From positions 1-38,590 of the forward strand of contig CAITAM010000443.1 of NCBI GenBank assembly GCA_903890265.1: DNA of 38,590 bases, in the 5' to 3' direction. The DNA is from an uncultured Pseudomonadota bacterium. GTDB lineage: Bacteria > Pseudomonadota > Gammaproteobacteria > Steroidobacterales > Steroidobacteraceae. The notes under the pieces are model-generated. The model saw only the letters and a list, made by a program, of their open reading frames with translations, made no database searches and was not told the origin of the DNA. Each line of letters begins with the position of its first letter. The first letter of the stretch is position 1. Made by a program: the position numbers and the translations under genes. This document shows positions 26,596-35,418 of the stretch, piece by piece.

Positions 26596-27371
26596 TCCCG
26601 CCGCTGGCGCTCGCGGCCACGGTAGCCGCCGCCTTTGCCGCCGGCGTCATTGATGCGATGGTGGGTGGCGGCGGCCTGCTGCAGCTGCCCGCGCTTTTCG
26701 CTGCCCTGCCCGGCACCGCACCGCCCACGCTGCTCGGCACCAGCAAGCTCGCCGGATTCATGGGCACCGGGGCGGCTGCGTGGCGTTACGGGCGTCACGT
26801 CCCGCTGCCCGCCCGGGTCATTGCCCCCGGCTGCGCGCTCGGTATCGCCGGCGGACTGCTGGGTGCCGCGCTCGCGACGCACACAAGCCCCGCCCTCTAC
26901 CGACCACTGGTACCGGTACTGCTCATTACCGTGCTGCTGCTCTCGCTCGCCGCGCGCGGCTTCGGTCTCGCACACCAGCCGCGCTACGACGGCCGCCGGC
27001 TGCCGGCCGCCCTCGCCGGCGTGAGCCTCATCGCCGTGTACGACGGCTTCTTCGGCCCCGGCACCGGCACGTTCCTGATGTTCATGCTCATACGCGTGCT
27101 GGGCTTTGATTTCCTGCATGCCTCGGCCATGGCGAGGGTCCTGAACGTCGCGACCAACCTCGCCGCACTGGCGTGGTTCTGCGCGCACGGCACCGTACTG
27201 CCCGCGCTGGGCTTGACTATGGGCGTGGCCAACGTCTGCGGCGCGCTGATCGGGACGCGCCTTGCACTGCGCGGCGGCTCGCCGCTGGTGCGCAAAGCCT
27301 TTGTCTTCGTGGTCGCGCTGCTCATTGTCAAAACGGCCGTTGATGCGTGGCCCTTGTTCCGGTTGCCGTGA
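26592..27371 (+). CDS. TauE/SafE (TSUP) family membrane permease
   Basis: 259 residues with about seven to eight hydrophobic segments. The N-terminal LAATVAAAFAAGVIDAMVGGGG and LLGTSKLAGFMGTGAAAWRY are the hallmarks of the first TSUP half; the second half has VYDGFFGPGTGTFLMFML and VLNVATNLAALAWF. Family members move sulfite, sulfoacetate or other small organic anions across the inner membrane. No sulfur gene is near, so the substrate is open. The start is TTG at 26592, overlapping the nudC stop. The first internal ATG falls only after the first helix begins, so TTG is preferred. Confidence 0.88.
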   Translation: MIPPLALAATVAAAFAAGVIDAMVGGGGLLQLPALFAALPGTAPPTLLGTSKLAGFMGTGAAAWRYGRHVPLPARVIAPGCALGIAGGLLGAALATHTSPALYRPLVPVLLITVLLLSLAARGFGLAHQPRYDGRRLPAALAGVSLIAVYDGFFGPGTGTFLMFMLIRVLGFDFLHASAMARVLNVATNLAALAWFCAHGTVLPALGLTMGVANVCGALIGTRLALRGGSPLVRKAFVFVVALLIVKTAVDAWPLFRLP

Positions 27372-27416
27372 CGGCGTCACCCGACCGGGCGAGCCAAGCG
27401 TGTATCCTCCTGCCGC

Positions 27417-28127
27417 ATGTGTCTGCTGGTGCTCGCCTACCAAGTCCTCGCCGACTGCCCGCTGCTGCTCGCCGGCAACCGCGACGAGCAGCACGCCCGC
27501 GCGAGCGCGCCGCTGCAGTGGTGGCCGGACGGCGACCTGGTTGCCGGCCGTGACCTCGTCGCCGGCGGGACGTGGCTCGGCGCCGCGCGCGACGGGCGGT
27601 TCGCGGTCGTGACCAACTTCCCGACGCTGCCGGCACCGGCCAACGCGCCCTCGCGCGGCCAGCTGGTGCCCGGGTTTCTGCGCACCCGCGCCACCCCACT
27701 CGAGTACCTCGATGAACTCAGCCGCCAGGGCGCGCGCTATGCCGGATTTACGCTGCTGGTCGGCGATACGACCGGAGTAGCCTGCTACTCGAATGCGGAC
27801 CAGGTCGTGCGCGCGTTGTCTGCCGGTGTATACGGCATCGGCAACGGCCCCCTGAACGAGGACCGCCGGCGCCTGAACGATGCCCGCTCGGAAGTCACCG
27901 GGCTGCTGAACGGCGGGCGGGCCGACACCGCTTCGCTCGTTGACCTGTTCCGCCGTGCCGACGGTGTTCGTGGCGAGACACCGTTTCTGAGCGCCGGCGC
28001 CTATGGCACCCGATGCACCAGCGTGCTGCGGCTTTCTGGCACGAGCATGTCACTCGAAGAAGTGGCTTACGGGCCGGACGGCACCGTGGCGACGACCTCT
28101 GCCGAACGCTGGACGCTGGCGCCCTGA
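27417..28127 (+). CDS. NRDE-family protein (TANGO2-like)
   Basis: 236 residues. The name-giving motif NRDE is in LLLAGNRDEQHARAS near residue 20, and the N-terminus MCLLVLAYQV begins with Met-Cys as in the family, whose Cys2 is suspected to act as an N-terminal nucleophile. Other family stretches are DLVAGGTWLGAARDGRFAVVTNF, a YGIGNGPLNE segment and YGTRCTSVL. TANGO2-type proteins are linked to haem or acyl-lipid handling in other organisms, but the bacterial role is unsettled. It begins 45 bases after the permease gene and ends 7 bases before tamA, in one plus-strand run. Confidence 0.9.
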   Translation: MCLLVLAYQVLADCPLLLAGNRDEQHARASAPLQWWPDGDLVAGRDLVAGGTWLGAARDGRFAVVTNFPTLPAPANAPSRGQLVPGFLRTRATPLEYLDELSRQGARYAGFTLLVGDTTGVACYSNADQVVRALSAGVYGIGNGPLNEDRRRLNDARSEVTGLLNGGRADTASLVDLFRRADGVRGETPFLSAGAYGTRCTSVLRLSGTSMSLEEVAYGPDGTVATTSAERWTLAP

Positions 28128-28134
28128 CGCTCCC

Positions 28135-29952
28135 GTGCAGCGCACTGGCCTGAATCGATTCGGCGTGGTCGGCGCGGGCCTTGCTGCCCTCCTGGCGACG
28201 GCGCCCGCGCCGGCCGAAATCCGCGTGGACATCGACGGCGTGAGCGGCGCCGAGCGTGCCAACGTGCTGGCCTACCTCAGTCTGCAGCGCTACCGGACGC
28301 AGCAGGATCTGGACGAGGCGACGCTGCTGCGACTGGAAGCGCGGGCGGTGGATGAAGTCGGCGAGGCGCTGCAGCCGTTCGGTTACTACGAGCCCACCGT
28401 GCGCACCGAATTGCGCCGCGAGGGCGCCGACTGGGTTGCCCGGGTCACGATTCGCCTCGGCGAACCGACCGTCATCGCCGAGGCCTCGGTGAGCGTTACC
28501 GGACCCGGCAGCGAGGACAGCAGCCTGACCCAGATCATGGCCGAGAACCGTATCGTGCAGGGTGCACGGGTCAATCATCAGACCTATGACCGGCTGAAGA
28601 ACGAACTGCTGCGGCGGGCGATCTCGCGCGGCTATCTCGACGCCCACTACGAAAGGAGCGAATTGCTCGTTGATCGCGACAGGCACGAGGCCCGCGCCTA
28701 CCTTGCCCTGCTCACCGGCGAACGGTACCGGTTCGGGCGCATCACGGTCGACCAGGACCGGCTCAACGAAGGACTGATGCGCCGCTACCTGCGCATCCAC
28801 GAGGGCGAGTGGTTTGACTCCGGCCAGCTGCTTCGTACCCAGTTCGCGCTCGACGACTCCGCCTACTTCGGCAGTGTCGAAGTGCTGCCGGGCGAGCGCG
28901 ACACGACGGCACTCACGATCCCGGTCGTGATCACCGCACGGGGCGCGAAACGCAACAAGTACACCGTCGGTGTCGGTTACTCCACCGACCAGCTCTGGCG
29001 AGTCACCGGTACGTGGGACAATCGGCTGCTCAACGACGCGGGACACCGGTTCCGCGCCGACATGGCCGTCGGCACCAAGGCACAGAGCTACGGCGTCACG
29101 TACACCATCCCGGTCGGCGACCCGGCGCTCGAAAAACTCGAGTTCGGCGCCACTCAGCTCTACGAGTCGCCCGGCGACGTGCACTCGATCACGTCGCTCT
29201 TGCATGCCGGCCTGACCCAGGTCAGGGGGCAGTGGCAGTACGTGCCGTTTGTCGACTTCGCGCACACCGAGAGTCAGATCGCCGGCTCCAATTCGACCCA
29301 GAACCTGCTGGTTCCCGGCATCACGATTGCCCAGGTGCCGCGCGGCTTCATGAGCAACTCCGGCTCGCAAAGCAGCATCATCGGTTCGACCCCGGGCTCC
29401 ACCAGTGTCGGCGGCAGCACGTCGGTCGCGGCGGGGGACTCGACCGGGCTGTTCGCCGAGATCCTTGGCACCGGCGAATCGCTGCACTCGGACGTGCGGT
29501 TCCTGCGCTGGCGGATCCGCGATACGTTCCAGTACGGTCTGGCGCCCAAGTGGCGACTCGTGCTCCGCGGCGAAGTCGGCATGACGTTTGTGCAGGATTT
29601 CGCGCAGATGCCGATCAATTACCGCTTCTTTACCGGTGGCGACCAGTCGGTGCGCGGCTATGCCTACGAGTCCCTCTCGCCGACGGACAGCCTGGGACAG
29701 AAGTCGGGCGGCAAGGATCTCCTGGTTGCGAGCACGGAGGTTGACCGCGACATCAGGCCGAACGTCGCCGTCGCGGTCTTCGTCGACGGTGGCAACGCAC
29801 TGATGCGCTTCGGCGACCCGCTCGCCTACGGCGCCGGCGTTGGCATCCGCTACCGCCTGCCGTTTCTGAGCCTCGGCATCGACGTGGCGAAGCCGCTCTC
29901 GAACGGCGGTGGCAGTCCCCGGCTGCACCTCAACATTGCCCCGGTGTTCTGA
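28135..29952 (+). CDS. tamA: Outer-membrane translocation and assembly factor TamA
   Basis: 605 residues from GTG 28135 (E. coli TamA is 577). TamA is an Omp85-family barrel that works with TamB in outer-membrane protein and lipid transport. The signal peptide is FGVVGAGLAALLATAPAPAE. Three POTRA-like repeats follow (about 22-260; for example FGYYEPTVRTELRREG and RFGRITVDQDRL), then the barrel. The Omp85 motif is seen as FFTGGDQSVRGYAYESLSP, and the barrel ends in LHLNIAPVF with a terminal Phe as expected. An unusual Ser/Gly/Thr-rich insertion of about 25 residues (from about 413) probably forms an extracellular loop. The ribosome site is weak, so translation may depend on the upstream gene. 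The stop overlaps the tamB start (TGATG). Confidence 0.93.
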   Translation: MQRTGLNRFGVVGAGLAALLATAPAPAEIRVDIDGVSGAERANVLAYLSLQRYRTQQDLDEATLLRLEARAVDEVGEALQPFGYYEPTVRTELRREGADWVARVTIRLGEPTVIAEASVSVTGPGSEDSSLTQIMAENRIVQGARVNHQTYDRLKNELLRRAISRGYLDAHYERSELLVDRDRHEARAYLALLTGERYRFGRITVDQDRLNEGLMRRYLRIHEGEWFDSGQLLRTQFALDDSAYFGSVEVLPGERDTTALTIPVVITARGAKRNKYTVGVGYSTDQLWRVTGTWDNRLLNDAGHRFRADMAVGTKAQSYGVTYTIPVGDPALEKLEFGATQLYESPGDVHSITSLLHAGLTQVRGQWQYVPFVDFAHTESQIAGSNSTQNLLVPGITIAQVPRGFMSNSGSQSSIIGSTPGSTSVGGSTSVAAGDSTGLFAEILGTGESLHSDVRFLRWRIRDTFQYGLAPKWRLVLRGEVGMTFVQDFAQMPINYRFFTGGDQSVRGYAYESLSPTDSLGQKSGGKDLLVASTEVDRDIRPNVAVAVFVDGGNALMRFGDPLAYGAGVGIRYRLPFLSLGIDVAKPLSNGGGSPRLHLNIAPVF

Positions 29953-32900
29953 TGACGCGCGCGATTCTCCGTCGCTGGCTGCTGCGCACTCTGGCCGTCA
30001 TCGGGGTCGTTGTCGTGCTGCTCGGCGGCCTCGCTTACTACCTGACGGCGACGGGACCCGGGTTCCGCCAGCTGGTCGCACTGATTGACCGCCTGCCCGG
30101 CATCAAGCTGAAGGGTGAAGAGGTGTCCGGGACGCCCGCGCAGGGGCTGACCGCGGGGCGGCTCAGCATTGACCTCGAGCGCCTGCACGTCGAGATCGGT
30201 GGCTTGCGGCTGCGACTGCGGCCGCTGGCACTGTTGGGGGCACGCATCGACTTCGCCGAGGCCTCGGCCGCCTCGGTGGTGATCGACCTGCACACGCAGC
30301 CGAAGCACCCGACGACGAATACCGATTTCCTGCCGCGGGGACTGCGGCTGTCTGCCGACGCGATCGGCATCGGCCTGCTGCGGGTCCGCTCGGACGGCGA
30401 TGCACTGTTCACGGCACGCGATGTGCGCGGCGCCGTGCGGCTCAATGCCACGGAGCTTCGGGCGCGCGATCTGGCCGCGGATGCCGGCGCCTACCGGGTC
30501 GGCGGCAGCGTCGCGCTTCATTCGGGCGACCCGATCGGACTCGACGGGGAGCTGACCGTGCGGGCACGGGTTGGCAGTGACGATGCCATCGTCGCCGCGC
30601 TCATCGGTGGCACCCTCGACCGGCTGACCGTGCAGGCCGACGGCGAGCGGCCCCGGGGCATTCGCTTTCTGGGCGCTGTCGATCTTCGCGAACGCGTCCA
30701 CGTGGCCGGTCGCCTGAGCATCGACACGAAGGATCTCGCGCCGCTCACGGGCAGTACCGCATCGGGACCGGTCGCTGGCAACCTTGACGTCAGTTACGAC
30801 AGTCAGGTCTTCGTCATTGGTGGCACCGTCGCCATGGAACGCCTGCCGCTGGGCAAACTGGCCGTGGCTGCGAGGGGCAGCTACCGCCCGGGCGTGCTCA
30901 CGCTCGACAGCGCCGAGCTTCGCCAGCTGGCGGGCAGCGCGACGGTCACGGCACGCGCACGCGTCGACCTCGAGCCCGCGACCGTGCTGTCCGTCGACGC
31001 CGCCTGGAGCAACGTCAGCTGGCCGCCGCTCGGCCGGGCCACGGTGACGAGCCCCCGCGGCAACGTGCGGGTCGTCGGCCCCCTGGATCTCCTTGATGTT
31101 CTCGTCACCGGTGATCTCAGGTCGCCGGCGCTGCCGCAGGCGACCGTGGACGGCAATCTGACCGTGGAACCGGGCAGAGTCACCCTGAAACGCCTCATCG
31201 CCCGCACGCTGGGCGGCGCGGTTACCGCGAGCGGCGCGGCGGACCTCGGCGGGGCCCGCGCGTGGACGGCCGAGGTCGCTTTGAAAGGCGTCAATCCCGG
31301 ACAGCTGCGGCCGATGCTCGCCGGTCGCGTCGACGCCGCACTGAGCGCGAAGGGTACCGGGTTCGACCCCTATGGCAGCTGGCAGGCGACCCTCCACTCG
31401 GTGGGCGGCACCCTGCGCGGACACCCGGTTCGCGGCTCCGGCGGCGTGACGATGCAAGGCGGCGAGCTCGCGCTTGATCACCTGGCGCTCAGCCTCGCGA
31501 GCCTGCATGCCAGCGCCAACGGCCGGCTCGGCAAGACCAGCGTGCTGTCGGTCGACGCGTCGGTCAGCGATATCGGCGAGTTCATCGCCGATTCCCATGG
31601 CAGCGCGGACATTCGCGGCACGTACAGCTCGGACCGTGCGGCCGAGGCGCTGCAGGGCGACGCGCACGCGCGCGGCCTGCGCGTGGGCACGATCGGCGTG
31701 GAAGCACTGAGCGCGCACGCCGACATCGACTCGTCACGCACCTCCACATCCACCCTCGCACTCTCCGCGCAGCGGATCGTCGCGGCCGGGCAGACGATCG
31801 AAGGCCTCACCGTCGAAGGCCACGGCATCGCGACGGACCACGGCGTCGGACTGTCGGTCACGGCACCGGCAGCCACGCTCGTACTGCACGCGCACGGCGC
31901 GTACGGCGATGGCGTGGAGACGCTGCACGTTGACGAAGCCACCGAGCACGGGGTCAGGTCCCCGACGCTCACGCTCGAGACTCCGACCACCCTCACCGTG
32001 GGCCATGGCCACGCGGCCCTCGAGCGGACCTGCCTGCGCGCGGACGCGATGCGGCTTTGCGCGGCCGCTGACTGGAAGAACGGCGCGCCCTGGTCGGCGT
32101 CCCTGAGCGCCGATTCGGTACCGCTTCGCCTGCTCCCGGTGCCGGTCCGGGCCGGCAGCGAGCTCCTGGGGTCGCTGTCAGTCAGTGCCGCTGCGCACGG
32201 TGCGCCAGACAGGGCAGTCACGGCAACGCTGCGGGCCGACCTGCAATCCGCCGGCTTGCGCTACCGGCTGACCAGCGGCCGCGATGAAGAAGTGATGTTC
32301 GGCACGGGCGTCGTCGAGGCCAGCGCGGACGAGGCCGCCGTCGTGGTCCGGGCCGGGCTGCAGAACAGCACGGACACCTTCCTCGATTTCTCGGCACACG
32401 CCCCCCGCACCGATTCCGTGCCGCTGGCGCGGGAGCCGATCGACGGGCGCCTGCAGCTCAGGACCCGGGAACTCGGTCTCGCACCGCTGCTGCTGCGGGA
32501 GCTCGACCGGCTGACCGGGCTGCTGGAAGCGGACCTGCACCTTGGCGGTACGCTGGCGGCACCCGAGGTAGCCGGGCACGTCGCCGTCAGCGACGGCGAG
32601 GCCGACATCTACCTGTCCAACCTCCTCCTCAAGCAGATCAATGCGCGGGCGACCTTCACCGGCAATCGGCTGGACATCGACGGCAGCGCCCGCGCGGGCG
32701 ATGGCACGCTGTCGTCCACCGGCACCGTGGCCTGGGAGAACGGCAAGCCGGTCGGCGACCTGCGGTTCAAGGGCGAGAACCTGCTGCTGGCCAATCTGCC
32801 GGAGGCGCGGGTAGTGGCCTCGCCGAACCTGTCCATCAAACTCGGCGACGGCGTGCTGCGGATCAGCGGCGACGTGCGCATTCCGAGCGCGCGGATCACG

Positions 32901-33671
32901 CCGAAGGACCTGTCGAATGCGGTTCGGGTGTCACCCGACCAGGTGTTCGCCGGCGGCACGGTCCGTAGCGACGCGGCGCCGCTGCGCACGGAGACGGTCG
33001 TGCGCCTTGACGTCGGTCCCGACGTGAAACTCAACGCGTACGGACTGAAGGGCCTGCTGCAGGGTACGGTGACGGTTTCGGCCCACAATGACGATCAGGT
33101 CGTGGGCACGGGTGAACTGGAGGTCAAGGACGGGCATTACCTCGCCTATGCCCGTGACATGGACATCGAGCGGGGTCGGCTGATCTTTCGCGGTGGCGCC
33201 GTGGATGACGCGGGCATCGACGTCAGGGCGTCGCGCAAGCTGCCGGGATACACCGCGGGCGTGAACGTGCGCGGCACGCTGCAGACGCCACAGATCTCGT
33301 TCTTCTCGGACCCACCCCTGCCGCAGAGCCAGATCGCCTCGCTGCTGATCGTCGGCCAGACGCCCGACGCGCTGCAGAACGGCGGCGGTGCCGGCAGCCT
33401 TCTCGCCGCCCAGGGTGGCGCCCTCCTCGTCGGCGACTACACGCATTACCTTGGCATCGACCAGATGACGGTCGAGGCCGATTCGAACAACGGCACGGCG
33501 CTCGTGCTCGGCAAGTTCCTGACCCCGCGGCTCTACGTCAGCTACGGGATCAGCCTGGCCCAGGCCATCAATACGCTGAAACTGCGCTACACCATCGGCG
33601 ACAACTGGGTGGTCAACACCGAAAGCGGCCTGAACCACAGCGCGGACGTGCAATACAGCTTCCAGCGTTAG
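29952..33671 (+). CDS. tamB: Translocation and assembly module protein TamB (AsmA-like)
   Basis: 1239 residues (E. coli 1259). It has an N-terminal inner-membrane anchor (about 5-33, LRTLAVIGVVVVLLGGLAYYL), then a very long periplasmic beta-groove that carries phospholipid and contacts TamA. Typical signs are the early GFRQLVALIDRLPGI and GRLSIDLERLHVEIG, and the C-terminal DUF490/TamB domain from about 950. That domain includes VVGTGELEVKDGHYLAYARD, LIFRGGAVDDAGIDVRASR, PLPQSQIASLLIVGQTPD and a final LKLRYTIGDNWVVNTESGLN. It overlaps tamA by one base (TGATG), so the two subunits are translated together. Ten bases separate its stop from the first in-frame argR codon candidates, so read-through into the arginine genes is possible. 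Confidence 0.95.
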   Translation: MTRAILRRWLLRTLAVIGVVVVLLGGLAYYLTATGPGFRQLVALIDRLPGIKLKGEEVSGTPAQGLTAGRLSIDLERLHVEIGGLRLRLRPLALLGARIDFAEASAASVVIDLHTQPKHPTTNTDFLPRGLRLSADAIGIGLLRVRSDGDALFTARDVRGAVRLNATELRARDLAADAGAYRVGGSVALHSGDPIGLDGELTVRARVGSDDAIVAALIGGTLDRLTVQADGERPRGIRFLGAVDLRERVHVAGRLSIDTKDLAPLTGSTASGPVAGNLDVSYDSQVFVIGGTVAMERLPLGKLAVAARGSYRPGVLTLDSAELRQLAGSATVTARARVDLEPATVLSVDAAWSNVSWPPLGRATVTSPRGNVRVVGPLDLLDVLVTGDLRSPALPQATVDGNLTVEPGRVTLKRLIARTLGGAVTASGAADLGGARAWTAEVALKGVNPGQLRPMLAGRVDAALSAKGTGFDPYGSWQATLHSVGGTLRGHPVRGSGGVTMQGGELALDHLALSLASLHASANGRLGKTSVLSVDASVSDIGEFIADSHGSADIRGTYSSDRAAEALQGDAHARGLRVGTIGVEALSAHADIDSSRTSTSTLALSAQRIVAAGQTIEGLTVEGHGIATDHGVGLSVTAPAATLVLHAHGAYGDGVETLHVDEATEHGVRSPTLTLETPTTLTVGHGHAALERTCLRADAMRLCAAADWKNGAPWSASLSADSVPLRLLPVPVRAGSELLGSLSVSAAAHGAPDRAVTATLRADLQSAGLRYRLTSGRDEEVMFGTGVVEASADEAAVVVRAGLQNSTDTFLDFSAHAPRTDSVPLAREPIDGRLQLRTRELGLAPLLLRELDRLTGLLEADLHLGGTLAAPEVAGHVAVSDGEADIYLSNLLLKQINARATFTGNRLDIDGSARAGDGTLSSTGTVAWENGKPVGDLRFKGENLLLANLPEARVVASPNLSIKLGDGVLRISGDVRIPSARITPKDLSNAVRVSPDQVFAGGTVRSDAAPLRTETVVRLDVGPDVKLNAYGLKGLLQGTVTVSAHNDDQVVGTGELEVKDGHYLAYARDMDIERGRLIFRGGAVDDAGIDVRASRKLPGYTAGVNVRGTLQTPQISFFSDPPLPQSQIASLLIVGQTPDALQNGGGAGSLLAAQGGALLVGDYTHYLGIDQMTVEADSNNGTALVLGKFLTPRLYVSYGISLAQAINTLKLRYTIGDNWVVNTESGLNHSADVQYSFQR

Positions 33672-33697
33672 CCGCGCGGAGGTGGTTGACCCCGGGC

Positions 33698-33730
33698 GCA
33701 TAAAAATGCACCATGCGTGCAAATTTATGC
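33698..33730 (+). promoter_or_regulatory. Two tandem ARG-box-like palindromes at the argR start
   Basis: GCATAAAAATGC (33698-33709) is a perfect palindromic pair GCAT/ATGC around AAAA. GCAAATTTATGC (33719-33730) is a near-palindrome of the same form. Their centres are exactly 21 bp apart, the spacing of tandem ARG boxes (two 18-bp sites with 3 bp between) bound by an ArgR hexamer in E. coli. The second box contains the argR ATG at 33727. TTGACC at 33686-33691 may be a -35 element just upstream, with a poor CACCAT -10 at 33709-33714. Confidence 0.75.
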
Positions 33731-34182
33731 AGAACGGCACCTCACCATCCCCCGATGCCCGGCGCGAGGCCCTGCGCGGAATCCTGCGCGCCTCCCCTTC
33801 CCGCCGCCAGGCCGACCTCGTCCGCGAGCTGAAGGCGCTCGGCTTCGCCGTCACCCAGTCCAGCGTCAGCCGCGACCTGCGCGAGCTCGGCGTGGCACGG
33901 ATCGGCGATCGCTACGTGCTGGCCGAGGACGCGAGCCCTGGCGCGACGCCCTTCGGGGTGCTCGCGGGCTTTGTCCGCGAGGTGCTGACCGCCGGCCCGA
34001 ACCTCACCGTCGTGAAAACGACGGTTGGCACGGCGCAGAGCGTCGCCGTGGCCATCGACCGTGACCGCTGGCCCGAGGTGGTGGGCACGATTTCCGGGGA
34101 CGACACCATCTTCATCGCAAGCGACGATCAGCAGGCGCAGCAGCGCCTCGTGCTGCGCCTGCGCACTACCTTCAACGTCTGA
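33727..34182 (+). CDS. argR: Arginine repressor ArgR
   Basis: 151 residues from ATG 33727 (E. coli ArgR 156). It is a hexameric arginine-dependent DNA-binding protein. The winged helix domain is residues 10-66 with the recognition helix TQSSVSRDLRELG. The C-terminal oligomerisation and arginine-binding domain has TVVKTTVGTAQSVAVAID and the arginine-contact motif GDDTIF (124-129). The start is uncertain: GTG 33682 and ATG 33706 are also in frame, but they add residues with no family similarity. ATG 33727 has no ribosome site, and with the TTGACC-based promoter the transcript would be nearly leaderless. Two ARG-box-like sites cover the start, so autoregulation is likely. It is followed 9 bases later by argG. 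Confidence 0.94.
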   Translation: MQNGTSPSPDARREALRGILRASPSRRQADLVRELKALGFAVTQSSVSRDLRELGVARIGDRYVLAEDASPGATPFGVLAGFVREVLTAGPNLTVVKTTVGTAQSVAVAIDRDRWPEVVGTISGDDTIFIASDDQQAQQRLVLRLRTTFNV

Positions 34183-34191
34183 GGCCTGTTC

Positions 34192-35418
34192 ATGACTGAC
34201 TCACGCACCGCTGGCGCGGAACCCATCCTGCTGGCTTTTTCCGGCGGGCTCGACACGTCCTTTTGCGTGCCCTGGCTGCGCGAGACGTACGACCGTCCGG
34301 TGATCACGGTGACCGTCGACACGGGCGGTATCGATGCCGACGCCGCGCGCGTGCTGGCCGAACGCTCGGCGCAGCTCGGCGCCGTCGCGCATCACATTGT
34401 CGATGCACGACAGGCCTACTGGGACCGGGTACTGAAGTTCCTCGTCATGGCCAATGCGAGACGCGGCCAGATGTATCCCCTGTGCGTGGGTGCCGAGCGC
34501 GTGCTGCAGGCGCAGACCATTGCCGACCTGGCGCTGAAGCTCGGCACGCGGACCGTCGCGCACGGCTGCACCGCCGCCGGCAATGACCAGGTCCGCTTCG
34601 AGGTCGCGTTGCGGACGCTGGCGCCGGGCCTCGAAATCCTGGCGCCGGTACGCGACCAGGCGTTCAAGCGTCCGGAGCAGCTCGCCTTTCTGGAAGCGCG
34701 GCAGCTGCCCGTACCGCCCTTCGGTGCGGCCTACTCGGTCAACCGCGGGCTGTGGGGAGTGACCATCGGCGGCCGCGAGACCCTGACCTCCGACGGCTCG
34801 ATCCCCGACCATGCCTGGGTACTTGGCCCCAGGGCCTTCAGCGAACCCCTGCCGCCGGCCAGCCACCACCTGCGCTTCGAGCAGGGCGTGCCCACCGCGC
34901 TCGACGGCAAGGCACTGTCGCCGGTCGCGCTCATCGAGGCACTGGAGTCCATGGGCGGTCCCTACGGTATTGGCCGTGGCATCCACCTCGGCGACACGGT
35001 CATCGGCACGAAGGGTCGGGTGGCCTACGAAGCGCCCGCCGCCGAAATGATCCTCGTCGCGCACCGCGAACTCGAAAAGCTCGTCCTCACCGGCCGCCAG
35101 ATCCGGGTGAAGGACTCGGTTGCCGGGCCCTACGCCGACCTGGTGCACGAGGGCCAGCACCTCGATCCGGTGTGCCGGGACATCGAGGCGCTCCTGCTGT
35201 CGTCGCAGACCCGGGTCAGTGGCGAGGTGAAGCTGCTGCTTCGCCCGGGCGCGCTGTTCGTCGAGGGAGTCACGTCGCCGTACTCGCTGATGACCGTCTC
35301 CAAGGGCGTGTACGGCGAAGCCGCCGGCGAGTGGTCAGCCGCTGACGCGCTCGGTTACTCGAAAATGCTCGCCCTGCCGAGCATGTTCCACGCCCGGGCC
35401 GGCAGGGTCCCGTCATGA
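34192..35418 (+). CDS. argG: Argininosuccinate synthase ArgG
   Basis: 408 residues. It joins citrulline and aspartate with ATP cleavage to form argininosuccinate. The ATP-binding motif is FSGGLDTSF (16-24). The citrulline/aspartate loop reads AHGCTAAGNDQVRFE, whereas common bacterial enzymes have HGATGKGNDQVRFE. I remember this altered form from Xanthomonas, which also uses an N-acylornithine carbamoyltransferase. Other family blocks are AYSVNRGLWGVTIGG, YGIGRGIHLGDTVIGTKGR and the C-terminal ALGYSKMLALPSMFH. The ribosome site GAGG overlaps the argR stop region. The stop overlaps the next gene by four bases (ATGA), so it is operonic. Acting before ArgG in this pathway, an ArgE-type deacylase must make free citrulline; it is not in the window. 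Confidence 0.95.
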   Translation: MTDSRTAGAEPILLAFSGGLDTSFCVPWLRETYDRPVITVTVDTGGIDADAARVLAERSAQLGAVAHHIVDARQAYWDRVLKFLVMANARRGQMYPLCVGAERVLQAQTIADLALKLGTRTVAHGCTAAGNDQVRFEVALRTLAPGLEILAPVRDQAFKRPEQLAFLEARQLPVPPFGAAYSVNRGLWGVTIGGRETLTSDGSIPDHAWVLGPRAFSEPLPPASHHLRFEQGVPTALDGKALSPVALIEALESMGGPYGIGRGIHLGDTVIGTKGRVAYEAPAAEMILVAHRELEKLVLTGRQIRVKDSVAGPYADLVHEGQHLDPVCRDIEALLLSSQTRVSGEVKLLLRPGALFVEGVTSPYSLMTVSKGVYGEAAGEWSAADALGYSKMLALPSMFHARAGRVPS

